From Amycolatopsis azurea DSM 43854 (GTDB lineage Bacteria > Actinomycetota > Actinomycetes > Mycobacteriales > Pseudonocardiaceae): a stretch of DNA of 64,000 bases. Below the pieces are notes generated by a model. The model saw only the letters and a program-made list of their open reading frames with translations, was not told where the DNA came from and searched no databases. Positions 42,369 through 52,391 of the stretch are shown here, one piece after another. Where the stretch lies: positions 1-64,000 of the forward strand of contig NZ_MUXN01000020.1 of the NCBI RefSeq assembly GCF_001995215.1. Direction: 5' to 3'. The position numbers and the translations under genes are program-made. Within the stretch, counting starts at the first letter, position 1, and every line of letters starts with the position of its first letter.

Positions 42369-43463
42369 TCAGAACGTTTCCGCGAGCAGACCGCGTTTGC
42401 GCAGCAACGGCATCACGCCTTCACCGAAGGTGTAGGCCTCTTCGAGGTGCGGCTGAGCGGAAAGAATCAGATGGTCGAGACCGAGGGCATGGTATTCCTC
42501 GATCCGCTCGGCCACTTCTTCGTGACTGCCCACCAGTGCCGTGCCGACACCGGGACGGACCAGGCCGTAGCCCGCCCAGACGTTCGGGTGGATCTCCAGT
42601 GAGTCGGTGCTGCCGGAGTGCAGCGCCGCCATCCGCCGCTGGCCCTCGGATTCGGTGGCGGCGAACCGTTCCTGTGCCTGCCGGATCCGGGCCGGGTCCA
42701 TGCCGGCGAGCAGCTGGTCGGCCACCTTCCACGCCTCGGCCGAGGTGTCCCGGCTGATCACGTGGAATCGCGTGCCGAAGCGCAGCGAACGCCCCAGCGA
42801 CTCCGCCCGTGCCCGCGACCGCTCGAGATGGGAGGCCATCGCGGCGGGGGTCTCACCCCACATCAGCAGCACATCCGCCTGTGCGGCGGCGACTTCCAGC
42901 GCGGCCGACGAAGAACCGCCCAGGAACAGGGTCGGGCGCACCGGATGCGGCCGCGCGATCAGCCCGGCCTTCAGGTTGTAGTGCGTGCCGGTGAAGTCGA
43001 ACCGCGAACCTGGCCAGGCCTGACGGAAGACGTCCATGAACTCGCCGGTGCGCGCGTACCGCTGGTCGTGGTCGAGCCAGTCGCCGTAGCGGCGCTGCTC
43101 GTCGGGGTCCCCGCCGGTCACGATGTTCAGCAGGAGCCGCGAACCGGAGACGCGCTGGAACGTCGCCGCGGTCTGCGCGGCCAGCAGCGGCGAGACGAAT
43201 CCCGGCCGCATCGCGATCATGAACTTGACCGACCGCGTCGCGCCCGTCAGCGCCGAAGCCACGACCCACGGGTCTTCGCAGAACAACCCGAACGGCGTGA
43301 GCATCCCGGTGAACCCGAACCGGTCCGCGGCGAGCGCGACCTGGGTCAGGTACTCGAGGTCCGGTTCGCGCCGGGCGCCGGGCGCCGCGACACCGTCGGC
43401 GGTCTTGGCGATCTCCCGCCCGTCGCCGTGCGACGGCAGGAACCAGTGCAGTTGCAGGCTCAT
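42369..43463 (-). CDS. LLM-class flavin-dependent monooxygenase (SsuD-like)
   Basis: The protein is 364 aa from ATG 43463, which overlaps the acyl-CoA dehydrogenase stop (ATGA). Features of alkanesulfonate-monooxygenase-like enzymes are LHWFLPSHGDGREIA, DRFGFTGMLTPFGLFCEDPW, VKFMIAMRPGFVSP, LLLNIVTGGDPDEQRRYGDWL and PTLFLGGSSSAAL. It uses reduced FMN to oxidise a small molecule, classically desulfonating it. Here its link with two acyl-CoA dehydrogenases suggests oxidation of a CoA- or carrier-bound intermediate, or a sulfur-containing precursor; this is inference. Confidence 0.88.
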   Translation of the reverse strand: MSLQLHWFLPSHGDGREIAKTADGVAAPGARREPDLEYLTQVALAADRFGFTGMLTPFGLFCEDPWVVASALTGATRSVKFMIAMRPGFVSPLLAAQTAATFQRVSGSRLLLNIVTGGDPDEQRRYGDWLDHDQRYARTGEFMDVFRQAWPGSRFDFTGTHYNLKAGLIARPHPVRPTLFLGGSSSAALEVAAAQADVLLMWGETPAAMASHLERSRARAESLGRSLRFGTRFHVISRDTSAEAWKVADQLLAGMDPARIRQAQERFAATESEGQRRMAALHSGSTDSLEIHPNVWAGYGLVRPGVGTALVGSHEEVAERIEEYHALGLDHLILSAQPHLEEAYTFGEGVMPLLRKRGLLAETF

Positions 43464-44476
43464 GAGTGCTCCCCGAACAGTGAGTGCGCGATCGCTTCCA
43501 ACGGTCCCCCGGCGAGTTCCGCCTCCAGCCACAACGCGCGCCGGAACCAGCGGTGCAGCGGGAATTCCCAGGTGACGCCCATCCCGCCGCAGACCTGGAT
43601 CGCCGTCTCGCAGACGGAGATCGCCGCGCGGCTCGCGGCGTGCGCGGCGCAGGCGATCGCTTCCGTCGCGGCGGGCCCGCCGTCCTGCGGCACGACCGCG
43701 GCGCGGTAGGCCAGTGAACGCGCGAGCTCGACTTCGGCGTAACCGTCGGCGAGTTGCTGGCTCACCGCCTGGAACGAACCGATGGAACGGTCGAACTGGG
43801 TCCGTGTCTTCGCGTGCCCGACGGCGATTTCCAGCGCCCGGTCCGCGACGCCGATGGCCTCGCCCGCGAGCAACGTCGTCGCCCGGCCGCGGATCGCGGT
43901 GAGCAGTGGCGCGGCGGACGGCGGCCCGGCCAGCAGCCGGCCCTCGGCCCCGGCCAACGCGACGTCCGACGTCATCCGGAGCGGGTCGACGCCGGTCCGC
44001 GTGGACACGGAAGCGGCGTCCGGGCCGACGCCGAACAGCGCCACCCCGGCAGGGGTGCGGGCCGCGACCACGATCTCCGTGGCGACGTCGGCGTGCAGGA
44101 CCGCTTGCACGGCGCCGTCCAGCCGCCAGCCGCCGTCGCGGCGGGTCGCGCGGCAGGTGGTGGAGCCGTCGGCCAGCGTCGCCGGCCCCGGCAGGGCGAC
44201 GCCCGCGGCCTGGTACACCGGCAGCGCGCGCGCCGCGGTGGCGAACCACGGCACCGGGTGCAGCGCGCGGCCGCCCTCCTCCGCCAGCAGCACGAACTCC
44301 GCCAGGCCGAGGTCCGGGTCGAGCCAGCCCTGCCGGACCAGCTCGGGCCAGGCGGCGAGGTCCTGCCCGCCATCGTCGGCCAGTGCCGCTATCCGTTCGA
44401 GGCCGTACGTGTCCTCGAGGTAGGTCCGGGCAGCGGCCTTGAGCCCGGCCTGGTCCTCGGTTAGCGCGAAGTCCAT
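43460..44476 (-). CDS. Acyl-CoA dehydrogenase, short form
   Basis: The protein is 338 aa from ATG 44476 (MDFALTEDQAGLKAAARTYL). The C-terminal helical domain with HAKTRTQFDRSIGSFQAVSQQLAD and QVCGGMGVTWEFPLHRWFRRA is well kept, but the central FAD/substrate region is reduced. Short members of this type often pair with a full-length partner to make heteromeric dehydrogenases, as in steroid side-chain degradation (FadE pairs). The neighbouring gene 11 bases upstream encodes such a partner. Confidence 0.87.
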   Translation of the reverse strand: MDFALTEDQAGLKAAARTYLEDTYGLERIAALADDGGQDLAAWPELVRQGWLDPDLGLAEFVLLAEEGGRALHPVPWFATAARALPVYQAAGVALPGPATLADGSTTCRATRRDGGWRLDGAVQAVLHADVATEIVVAARTPAGVALFGVGPDAASVSTRTGVDPLRMTSDVALAGAEGRLLAGPPSAAPLLTAIRGRATTLLAGEAIGVADRALEIAVGHAKTRTQFDRSIGSFQAVSQQLADGYAEVELARSLAYRAAVVPQDGGPAATEAIACAAHAASRAAISVCETAIQVCGGMGVTWEFPLHRWFRRALWLEAELAGGPLEAIAHSLFGEHS

Positions 44477-44487
44477 CGATTGCTCCC

Positions 44488-45645
44488 CTAACGTGATTTC
44501 GGAAGGCCGAGGACCCGCTCCGCGACGATGCCGCGCAGGATCTCCGACGTCCCGCCCTCGATGCTGTTGGCCCGGCTGCGCAACCGCTGGTGTTGCCAGT
44601 AGCCGTCCCAGAAAGCGTCGGTCCCGTCGGCCGCGGCGCCCGCGCCGAGCAGCCGCAGCGCGAGGGCGCTCACCCGCTGGTTCGCCTGGGACCAGCGCAG
44701 TTTCAGGATCGAGCTCTCCGGACCCGGCTCGCCGGTCCGTTCCATCGCGGCCAGCGCGCGGTATCCGGTGAAGCGCAGGCCCTGCAGGTCGACGTACAGC
44801 TCGGCGATCTCGGCCCGGATCCGCGGATCGGTGTCGCCTCCGCACGCTTTGGCGGTCTTGACCAGCCTGTCGAGCTGGACGGCCAGCCGCGCGGTGAGCG
44901 TGATGCCGAAGGTGCCGCGCTCGTGCGCGAGGGTGGTCAGCGCGACCCGCCAGCCCTGTCCCGGTTCGCCGAGCACACAGTCGTCGGGGATCTCGACGCC
45001 GGTCAGCAGGATCTGGTTGAAGTCGGTGTCGCCGGACAGCTGGCGCAGCGGCCGCACCTCGACACCGGGTGCGCGCATGTCGAGCAGGAAACAGGTCAGC
45101 CCGCGGTGTTTGGCCGCGTCCGGGTCGGTGCGGGCGAGCAGCAGGCAGTGGTCGGCCAAATGGGCGTAGGAGGACCAGACCTTTTCGCCGTCGACGACGT
45201 AGCCGCCGTCGGTGCGGCGGGCCCGGGTGCGCACCGAGGCGAGGTCCGAGCCGGCGTCCGGCTCGGAGAAGCCCTGGCAGAAGATCGTTTCCCCGGAAAG
45301 GATCCGGGGGAGATGAGCGGCCTTCTGCGCGTCCGTTCCATAGTGGACGATCGCGGGGCCGACCATGCCGAGCCCGATCACGCCCGCGTGGTCCGGTGCT
45401 TCGGCCAGTGCGCTCTCTTCGGCGTAGATCGCTTGGTACGCGGGGGAAAGCCCTCGGCCGCCATGATCGGCGGGCCAGGTCAGACCGGCGTATCCGGCCG
45501 CGTGCAACGCCTTGCTCCAGGCGCGCAACTCGTCGGCCGCCCACGCGCGAGGCGCGCTCGGGGTGGTTTCGGGTAACTGCTCGGCGAGCCAGGCTTTGAG
45601 GCCCGCCCGGAATGCCGCTTGATCTTCGCTGTCGTCCAGCCGCAT
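44488..45645 (-). CDS. Acyl-CoA dehydrogenase, full length
   Basis: The protein is about 385 aa from ATG 45645 (MRLDDSEDQAAFRAGLKAW); the frame is open upstream to a TTG at 45702. Blocks include NDHGGRGL-like ADHGGRGLSPAYQAIYAEE, the FAD loop FCQGFSEPDAGSDLASVRT, VDGEKVWSSYAHLADHC, QLSGDTDFNQILLTGVEIP and the C-terminal NSIEGGTSEILRGIVAERVL. It would introduce a 2,3-double bond in an acyl-CoA. It is first in the leftward trio and divergent from the large rightward operon across a 168-base control region. Confidence 0.9.
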   Translation of the reverse strand: MRLDDSEDQAAFRAGLKAWLAEQLPETTPSAPRAWAADELRAWSKALHAAGYAGLTWPADHGGRGLSPAYQAIYAEESALAEAPDHAGVIGLGMVGPAIVHYGTDAQKAAHLPRILSGETIFCQGFSEPDAGSDLASVRTRARRTDGGYVVDGEKVWSSYAHLADHCLLLARTDPDAAKHRGLTCFLLDMRAPGVEVRPLRQLSGDTDFNQILLTGVEIPDDCVLGEPGQGWRVALTTLAHERGTFGITLTARLAVQLDRLVKTAKACGGDTDPRIRAEIAELYVDLQGLRFTGYRALAAMERTGEPGPESSILKLRWSQANQRVSALALRLLGAGAAADGTDAFWDGYWQHQRLRSRANSIEGGTSEILRGIVAERVLGLPKSR

Positions 45646-45738
45646 GTAGGCACCATAACCAGCCTCGATGATCGTGAGGGGGTGCGCGAGCCATTCCCGC
45701 AACTACGGAGAAACCCCTACTGGGTGCGCAATCCGTGA

Positions 45739-46953
<1,215 letters not shown>

Positions 46954-46955
46954 CC

Positions 46956-48167
46956 ATGCGCGAAGAGGAGTTCTTCCGCCGGGCGCGGCCCGGTTCGGCG
47001 GGCCCGCTGGAGGGGGTGCGCGTCCTGGACGTGACCAAGGTATGGTCCGGACCGCTCGCCACCTGCGTCATGGCGGACATGGGCGCCGACGTGGTCCGGA
47101 TCGAGCTCGCCGACGGCCACGACGGCGAAGTGCCGCCGGACATCCCCGGCACCGGGCTGTCGTGGTTCCGGGAAACCGTGCACCGCAACAAACGCAGTGC
47201 CGGACTGGACCTGCGCGCCGACCTCGATCGCGCGCGGTTCCTGGAACTGGTCGCGCGGGCGGACATCGTGGTCGAGAACTACAAACCCGGCACCCTGGAC
47301 GGCTGGGGCGCCGGCTACGAGGCCTGCCGGGCGGCGCGCGAGGACATCGTGTTCGTTTCGGTGTCCGGCTTCGGGCAGTACGGCCCGAAATCGCACCTGC
47401 CCGCCTACGATCCGGCGATCCAGGCCGCGGCGGGCTGGATGTCGCTCAACGGCCTGCCGGACGGGCCGCCCGTCCGCGCCCCGACGTTCCTCGCCGACGA
47501 GTTGGCAGGCCTGCACGCGGCGATCGGCGCGCTGGCCGCGCTGGCACACCGGAACCAGACCGGCGAAGGGCAGCACGTCGACGTGGCCATGGTGGACTGC
47601 CTGCTCGCCAGCAGCAGCGGGCTGCCGACCCTCGCCGCGACCGGCGCCCCGCCGCCGAGGCTGGGCAACGAGACCGATTTCGTCTGCCCGGCGAACGTCT
47701 ACGCCTGCGCCGACGGCCATTTGTATCTCGCGGTCGCGATCAACCGGCATTGGCGCACGCTCACCGAGATCATCGGCAGGCCGGAACTCGGCCGGGCGGA
47801 GGGATTCCGCACGAATGTCGAGAGACTGGCCAATCGGGAAGCGATCAACGCGATGATTTCGGGCTGGTGCGCGGGACGTCCGCTCGCGGACGCCCTGGAG
47901 GAGCTGAACGGCAACGGGCTCGTCGCCGCGCCGGTGCGCACGCTCACCGAAGCCGTCGCCGACGAACACGTCCAAGCGCGCGCGATGTTGCAGGAAACGG
48001 TGCTGAGCAACGGATCCACGGCACCGATCGTCGGGCCGGCGGTGAAGTTCTCCCGGACTCCGACGAGGGTCCGTCACGGCGCTCCCCGGCCTGGCGCGGA
48101 CACCGCCGAAGTGTTCGCGGACCTCGCGGCAAACGATGAGAAGAATAGTTTGCGCCGCGCTTCATAA
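46956..48167 (+). CDS. CaiB/BaiF (class III) CoA transferase
   Basis: The protein is 403 aa from ATG 46956, two bases after the thiolase stop. It starts MREEEFFRRARPGSAGPLEG; GVRVLDVTKVWSGPLATCVMADMGADVVRIE is the family hallmark and FRETVHRNKRSAGLDL follows. The catalytic Asp is expected in the HVDVAMVDCLLASS region. It moves CoA between carboxylic acids, such as an intermediate of the operon pathway. A second, partial CoA-transferase-like gene begins at 63756. Confidence 0.92.
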   Translation: MREEEFFRRARPGSAGPLEGVRVLDVTKVWSGPLATCVMADMGADVVRIELADGHDGEVPPDIPGTGLSWFRETVHRNKRSAGLDLRADLDRARFLELVARADIVVENYKPGTLDGWGAGYEACRAAREDIVFVSVSGFGQYGPKSHLPAYDPAIQAAAGWMSLNGLPDGPPVRAPTFLADELAGLHAAIGALAALAHRNQTGEGQHVDVAMVDCLLASSSGLPTLAATGAPPPRLGNETDFVCPANVYACADGHLYLAVAINRHWRTLTEIIGRPELGRAEGFRTNVERLANREAINAMISGWCAGRPLADALEELNGNGLVAAPVRTLTEAVADEHVQARAMLQETVLSNGSTAPIVGPAVKFSRTPTRVRHGAPRPGADTAEVFADLAANDEKNSLRRAS

Positions 48168-48204
48168 AATAGAAACAAATTGTGCGGGAAACAGAGGAGG
48201 CGGC

Positions 48205-48945
48205 GTGGCAGAGCACCACCGGGCCCTGGTGACCGGGGCCTCACGAGGGATCGGCCGGGCCGTGGCGCTGCGGCTGGCCCAGGAGGGCTACGCCGTCGCG
48301 GGGTGTTTCTCGAAACCGAGCGCGGCGTCGGCGGAAATCGAAGAGGACATCGCCGCGATCGGCGTGCCCGGCTATTTCGCGGAATGCGACGTCGCCGATT
48401 CGGCGGCCGTCGAGCAATTCGTCAAGGACGCCGAGGAGAAACTCGGGCCGATCGACCTGCTGATCAACAACGCCGGCATCACCAAGGACAGCCCGCTGGT
48501 GCTCGCCAACGCCGAGGACTGGCACGCGGTGCTCGCCACGAACCTCACCGGCACCTGGAACTTCTGCCGCGCCATGGCCTTCCGGTTCATGAAGAACCGC
48601 GGCGGCGTCGTGGTCAACATGTCCTCGGTCGCCGGCGTCTACGGCCACGCGGGCCAGACCGCCTATTCCGCCAGCAAGGCCGGCATCATCGGCTTCAGCA
48701 AGTCGCTGGCCAAGGAGGTCGCCGGACACGGCGTCCGGGTCAACGTCGTCGCGCCCGGGTTCATCGAGACCGACATGACCGGTTCCCTCGGCGACAAGCA
48801 GCGCGCCAAGGCGCTGACGCAGATCCCGGCCAAACGGTTCGGCACCGGCGAGGACGTCGCCGAACTGGTCGCCTTCCTGGTCTCCGATCGCGCCTCCTAC
48901 ATCACCGGACAGGTGCTGCAGGTCGACGGGGGGATCACGCTGTGA
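48205..48945 (+). CDS. 3-Oxoacyl-ACP reductase (FabG-like)
   Basis: The protein is 246 aa from GTG 48205 after GAGGAGG. NADP-binding TGASRGIG lies at 10-17, NNAG at 88-91, and catalytic Ser140/141, Tyr154 and Lys158 are in NMSSVAGVYGHAGQTAYSASKAG. The end, GVRVNVVAPGFIETDM and ITGQVLQVDGG, is standard FabG. It reduces the beta-keto group of the ACP-bound chain in each cycle. It overlaps the first dehydratase gene by four bases (GTGA). Confidence 0.95.
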   Translation: MAEHHRALVTGASRGIGRAVALRLAQEGYAVAGCFSKPSAASAEIEEDIAAIGVPGYFAECDVADSAAVEQFVKDAEEKLGPIDLLINNAGITKDSPLVLANAEDWHAVLATNLTGTWNFCRAMAFRFMKNRGGVVVNMSSVAGVYGHAGQTAYSASKAGIIGFSKSLAKEVAGHGVRVNVVAPGFIETDMTGSLGDKQRAKALTQIPAKRFGTGEDVAELVAFLVSDRASYITGQVLQVDGGITL

Positions 48946-49328
48946 CCGGTATTCCCGCCTTCGCCGCGCCGCTGCGGGCGATCGACACGCTGGACGTCGT
49001 GGCCTCGGGGGACGACCTCGAACTCGTCGCCCAGATCACCGTAGACGGCAAGGAACCCAACCTGCGCGGGCATTTCCCCGGCCAGGCCGTCTACCCCGGC
49101 GTCTTCGTCATCGAGACGCTGGAGCAGGCGATGCGCCAGGCCGCGGACGCCCGGCTGCGCACCGTCCGGTCGGTCCGCTTCCTCGCGCCGCTGCTCGACG
49201 GCGACCGGATGGTGCTGACAGCCACCGCGAAGCGCACCCCCGACGGCTGGGACGTGACCGGCAAGGCCACCCTCGGCGAGACGACGACGGCCAAGATCCG
49301 CGCGACCTTCGAGGAGGTCGCGGAATGA
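48942..49328 (+). CDS. FabZ-like hotdog dehydratase subunit A
   Basis: The protein is 128 aa from GTG 48942. A FabZ-type active-site stretch LRGHFPGQAVYPGVFVIE (about 43-60) supplies the catalytic His and the helix that follows (TLEQAMRQA). The N-terminal LPHRYP segment of true FabZ is replaced (APLRAIDTL), so it is not housekeeping FabZ. It overlaps the next hotdog gene by four bases. It is best read as the His-bearing half of a two-subunit dehydratase, like ApeI/ApeP pairs in aryl-polyene clusters. Confidence 0.88.
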   Translation: MTGIPAFAAPLRAIDTLDVVASGDDLELVAQITVDGKEPNLRGHFPGQAVYPGVFVIETLEQAMRQAADARLRTVRSVRFLAPLLDGDRMVLTATAKRTPDGWDVTGKATLGETTTAKIRATFEEVAE

Positions 49329-49789
49329 CCGAACACCACGACATCCGGGTCCTGCTCCCGCAGCGGTATCCGCTGCTGCTGGTGGACCGGGTGCTGGAAC
49401 TGATCCCCGGCGAGTCGATCGTCACGATCAAGGCGGTCACCGGTACCGAGCCGTGCTACGAGGGGATTCCCGACGGCGCCCCGGCGGACCGGTACGACTA
49501 CCCGAAGTCGCTGATGATCGAGTCGTTCGGGCAGAGTGCCGCGCTCCTCTGGCTCGACGGCCGTGAGCCGGTCGAGGACGACGACTCGACGTTGATGTTC
49601 ATCGGTGCCCGTGACTACCGCTTCACGGGTGCCGCCCGTCCCGGTGACGTGCTGCGCCACGAGGTCAGCCTGGAATCGGTGCTGGCCGACACGGCCTTCG
49701 CCACCGGGCGGACCTGGGTCGGTGATCGCCTGATCGCGACCGTCACCACCCTGACCGCGACGCGACGCCCCGTACGGCACGCGGCGTGA
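49325..49789 (+). CDS. FabZ-like hotdog dehydratase subunit B, lacking the HFP motif
   Basis: The protein is 154 aa from ATG 49325. It keeps the FabZ N-terminal segment as VLLPQRYPLLLVDRVLEL (His replaced by Gln) and the helix SLMIESFGQSAALLW with an acidic residue, but the GHFPG active-site loop is absent (CYEGIPDGAPADRYDYP instead). Alone it probably cannot dehydrate; with subunit A each partner could supply half of the site. The four-base gene overlap agrees with a one-to-one complex. Confidence 0.86.
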   Translation: MTEHHDIRVLLPQRYPLLLVDRVLELIPGESIVTIKAVTGTEPCYEGIPDGAPADRYDYPKSLMIESFGQSAALLWLDGREPVEDDDSTLMFIGARDYRFTGAARPGDVLRHEVSLESVLADTAFATGRTWVGDRLIATVTTLTATRRPVRHAA

Positions 49790-49818
49790 GAACCGGACAA
49801 CGAAATCGGAGGATCGTC

Positions 49819-50073
49819 ATGACGCAGACCGACACCCAGCTCGAGGAGCTTCGCGAGCTGGTCGCCGAGGTGCTCGAACTCGAGCCCGAGGAGCTGGAGG
49901 ACAACGGGGACTTCATCGACGACTACGAGGCCGATTCCCTCCGTGCCATCGAGATCCTCGCCCGGATCGACAAGCAGTACAAGATCGAGATCCCGCAGGC
50001 CGAGCTGCCCGAGCTGCGCACGCTCAAGGCGGTCAACGACGCCCTGATCCGGCACTCCGTCAAGAAGGGATGA
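49819..50073 (+). CDS. Acyl carrier protein
   Basis: The protein is 84 aa from ATG 49819 after CGGAGGA. The phosphopantetheine serine is Ser40 in DDYEADSLRAIEIL. It is strongly acidic with ELEPEELEDNGDF before the DSL motif, as in discrete FAS/type II PKS carriers of polyene type. Only one ACP gene is present in this operon. It lies three bases before the first ketosynthase gene. No dedicated phosphopantetheinyl transferase is seen in the window. Confidence 0.95.
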   Translation: MTQTDTQLEELRELVAEVLELEPEELEDNGDFIDDYEADSLRAIEILARIDKQYKIEIPQAELPELRTLKAVNDALIRHSVKKG

Positions 50074-50076
50074 ACC

Positions 50077-51282
50077 GTGGCCCGCGTTGTCGTGACCGGG
50101 GTCGGCCCGGTGTCGAGCATCGGGATCGGGATAGCCGCGTTCGCCGAGGCGCTGCGCACCGGCCGATCCGGGATCTCGCCCATCACCAGCTTCGACCCGG
50201 CCGGGTTCCCGCACCGGAACGCGGGCGAGGTCCAGACCTTCGATCCGGGCACTCATCTCCGCCGGGTGGACCCGGCGCGGTGGGGGCGGTCCAGCCAGTT
50301 CGCGGCCAGCGCCGCGCAGCTGGCGGTCGCCGACGCCCGGCTCGACCTGACGTCGGTGGCGCCGGGGCGCGCCCACGCGATCATGGGCACCACCAGTGGT
50401 GAGTCCGCGGTCGCGGAGGCGCTCACGGCGCAGATCATCGACGGCGGTTTCGCCGCGCAGGACCCGGCCCTGCTGACCCAGTTGCCCGCCAACCGGCTGG
50501 CGAACGCGGTCAGCGAGGAACTCGGGTTGACCGGCGAGTCGCTGACCATCGCGACCGCCTGCTCGGCGAGCAACTACGCGATCGGCTACGCCTACGACCT
50601 GCTGGCCGGCGGCGAGGCCGACGTCGTCTTCGCCGGCGGCGCCGATTCGGTGTGCCGCTGGGCGCACGCCGGGTTCTTCCGGCTCGGCGCGCTGGCGAAG
50701 GACGCCTGCACCCCGTTCGACAAGGACCGCGCGGGCATCCTCACCGGCGAGGGTGGCGCCGTGCTGGCCTTGGAAACCCTCGACCACGCAAGGAAGAGGG
50801 GTGCCACGATCTACGCGGAACTGCTGGGGTACGGCGTCAACTGCGACGCCATCCACCCGGTCACGCCGGACGCGCCGACGGTCGCGGAGTGCATGCGCAT
50901 CGCGCATCGCAACTCCGGGATCTCACCGTCCGATGTGGACTACATCTGCGCGCACGGCACCGGCACGCAGGTGAACGACCTGGTCGAGAGCAAGGCGGTC
51001 CTCGAGGTCTTCGGCGAGCGCCCGCCGCCGATCAGCTCGATCAAGTCGATGCTCGGCCACACCATGGGCGCGGCCTGCGGTTTCGGGGCGATCGCCTCGA
51101 CCATCGCGATCGACCGCGGTTTCCTGCCGCCCACGGTCAACTGGACCACCACCGATCCGGAACTGGGTGGGGTCGACCCGGTGCCGAACGCGGCCCGCCC
51201 GGCCGACGTCCGGGTGGTCCAGAACGACGGTTTCGCCTTCGGTGGCAACAACGCCATCGTGATGTTGGGAGCCCCGGAATGA
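50077..51282 (+). CDS. Beta-ketoacyl-ACP synthase, FabF-like, full triad
   Basis: The protein is 401 aa from GTG 50077. Catalytic Cys162 in IATACSASNYAIG, His293 in CAHGTGT and Lys323/His328 in IKSMLGHTMG form a full condensing site. The rest is normal for FabF/KS-alpha. It is the main candidate for chain elongation with malonyl-ACP. Its stop overlaps the start of the Cys-less partner (ATGA), the classic KS-alpha/KS-beta arrangement. Confidence 0.95.
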   Translation: MARVVVTGVGPVSSIGIGIAAFAEALRTGRSGISPITSFDPAGFPHRNAGEVQTFDPGTHLRRVDPARWGRSSQFAASAAQLAVADARLDLTSVAPGRAHAIMGTTSGESAVAEALTAQIIDGGFAAQDPALLTQLPANRLANAVSEELGLTGESLTIATACSASNYAIGYAYDLLAGGEADVVFAGGADSVCRWAHAGFFRLGALAKDACTPFDKDRAGILTGEGGAVLALETLDHARKRGATIYAELLGYGVNCDAIHPVTPDAPTVAECMRIAHRNSGISPSDVDYICAHGTGTQVNDLVESKAVLEVFGERPPPISSIKSMLGHTMGAACGFGAIASTIAIDRGFLPPTVNWTTTDPELGGVDPVPNAARPADVRVVQNDGFAFGGNNAIVMLGAPE

Positions 51283-52391
51283 GCGGTGTGGTGGTGACCG
51301 GCTGGAGCGCGCTGACCTCCGCGGGCGTCGGCGTGGACGCGCTGGCGAAGAAGCTCGCACTGGCCGAGACGGACCAGGTCGAGAAGGGCCAGGAGGTCGG
51401 CGATCTCTACGAGGAGCCGCTGCCCGCGTCGAACGGGCACGTGCTCAACAGCTTCAGCCCCAGGGAACACCTGGGACGCAAGGGAACCAGCACCTACGAC
51501 CGGGCCACCGGGCTGGCCGTTGTCTGCTGCCAGGAGGCGCTGCGCGAAGCCGGGGTGTCCCTCGACGACGAGGCCCGGCCCCGGATCGGTGTGGTGCTCG
51601 GGACTTCGCTGGGCAGCTTCAAGTCCACCAGCGACTACACCCGCGAGACCCTGGTGCAGGACAAGCCCTATCTGGTCAACCCGATGCTGTTCCCGAACAC
51701 GGTGATGAACTGCGCCGCCGGGCAGGTCGCCATCCGGTTCGGCCTCCGCGGGGCGAACACCACCATCGCGGGCGGCACCCTCGGTTTCCTCAACGTGCTC
51801 CGGTACGCCGGCAACGCCATCGACCGCGGTCACGTCGACGCCGTCGTCGCGGGCGCGGTGGAGGAGTTCACCCCGCACCGCGCGTGGGCGACCCACCTGA
51901 CCGGGGCGACCGACGTCGTCGCCCCGGGGGAGGCGGCGGGGATGTTCGTGCTGGCCAAGGAGAACACGCCGGAGTGGGCGGGCACGCGGCGGCGTGCCGG
52001 TGTCCTCGCGGTCGCCACGGCCTACGGGCCGGGCGGCGGTGAAGCGGCCGAAACCGCGCTCGCCGGATGCGTGAGCCGGGTACTGGCCAAGGCGGGCGCC
52101 GACGCGTCCGAAGTGTCCACTGTATACACCGGCGAGGTCGACGACGACGACCGCCGCGAGTACGGACCGATCGTCCGCGCGCTCGGCCGCGGCCCGGAAC
52201 GGGTCATGGTCAAGCGGCTGTTCGGCGAATGCGACGCGGCCTCCGGCGCGGTGGCGCTGGGTGTCCTGCTGGCCGAAGAGCGCGACGCCGGACCAGGCGG
52301 GCTGAGCCTGCTCACCGCGCGGGGCGCGGACGGTGCCGTGGGCGCCGCCATCGTGAGGAGGTACGCCGATGGCGGTCCTGATCGCGGGTAG
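51279..52391 (+). CDS. Chain-length-factor-like ketosynthase (no active Cys)
   Basis: The protein is 370 aa from ATG 51279. The KS fold is evident (GVVVTGWSALTSAGVGVDAL; GVVLGTSLGSFKS) but the nucleophile position reads NTTIAGGTLGFLN, with Gly around 165-166, and the HGTGT motif is replaced by VYTGEVDDDD. It is therefore a KS-beta/CLF-like subunit, probably a heterodimer partner of the preceding KS, shaping chain length. It overlaps the next KS gene by 23 bases. Confidence 0.9.
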   Translation: MSGVVVTGWSALTSAGVGVDALAKKLALAETDQVEKGQEVGDLYEEPLPASNGHVLNSFSPREHLGRKGTSTYDRATGLAVVCCQEALREAGVSLDDEARPRIGVVLGTSLGSFKSTSDYTRETLVQDKPYLVNPMLFPNTVMNCAAGQVAIRFGLRGANTTIAGGTLGFLNVLRYAGNAIDRGHVDAVVAGAVEEFTPHRAWATHLTGATDVVAPGEAAGMFVLAKENTPEWAGTRRRAGVLAVATAYGPGGGEAAETALAGCVSRVLAKAGADASEVSTVYTGEVDDDDRREYGPIVRALGRGPERVMVKRLFGECDAASGAVALGVLLAEERDAGPGGLSLLTARGADGAVGAAIVRRYADGGPDRG

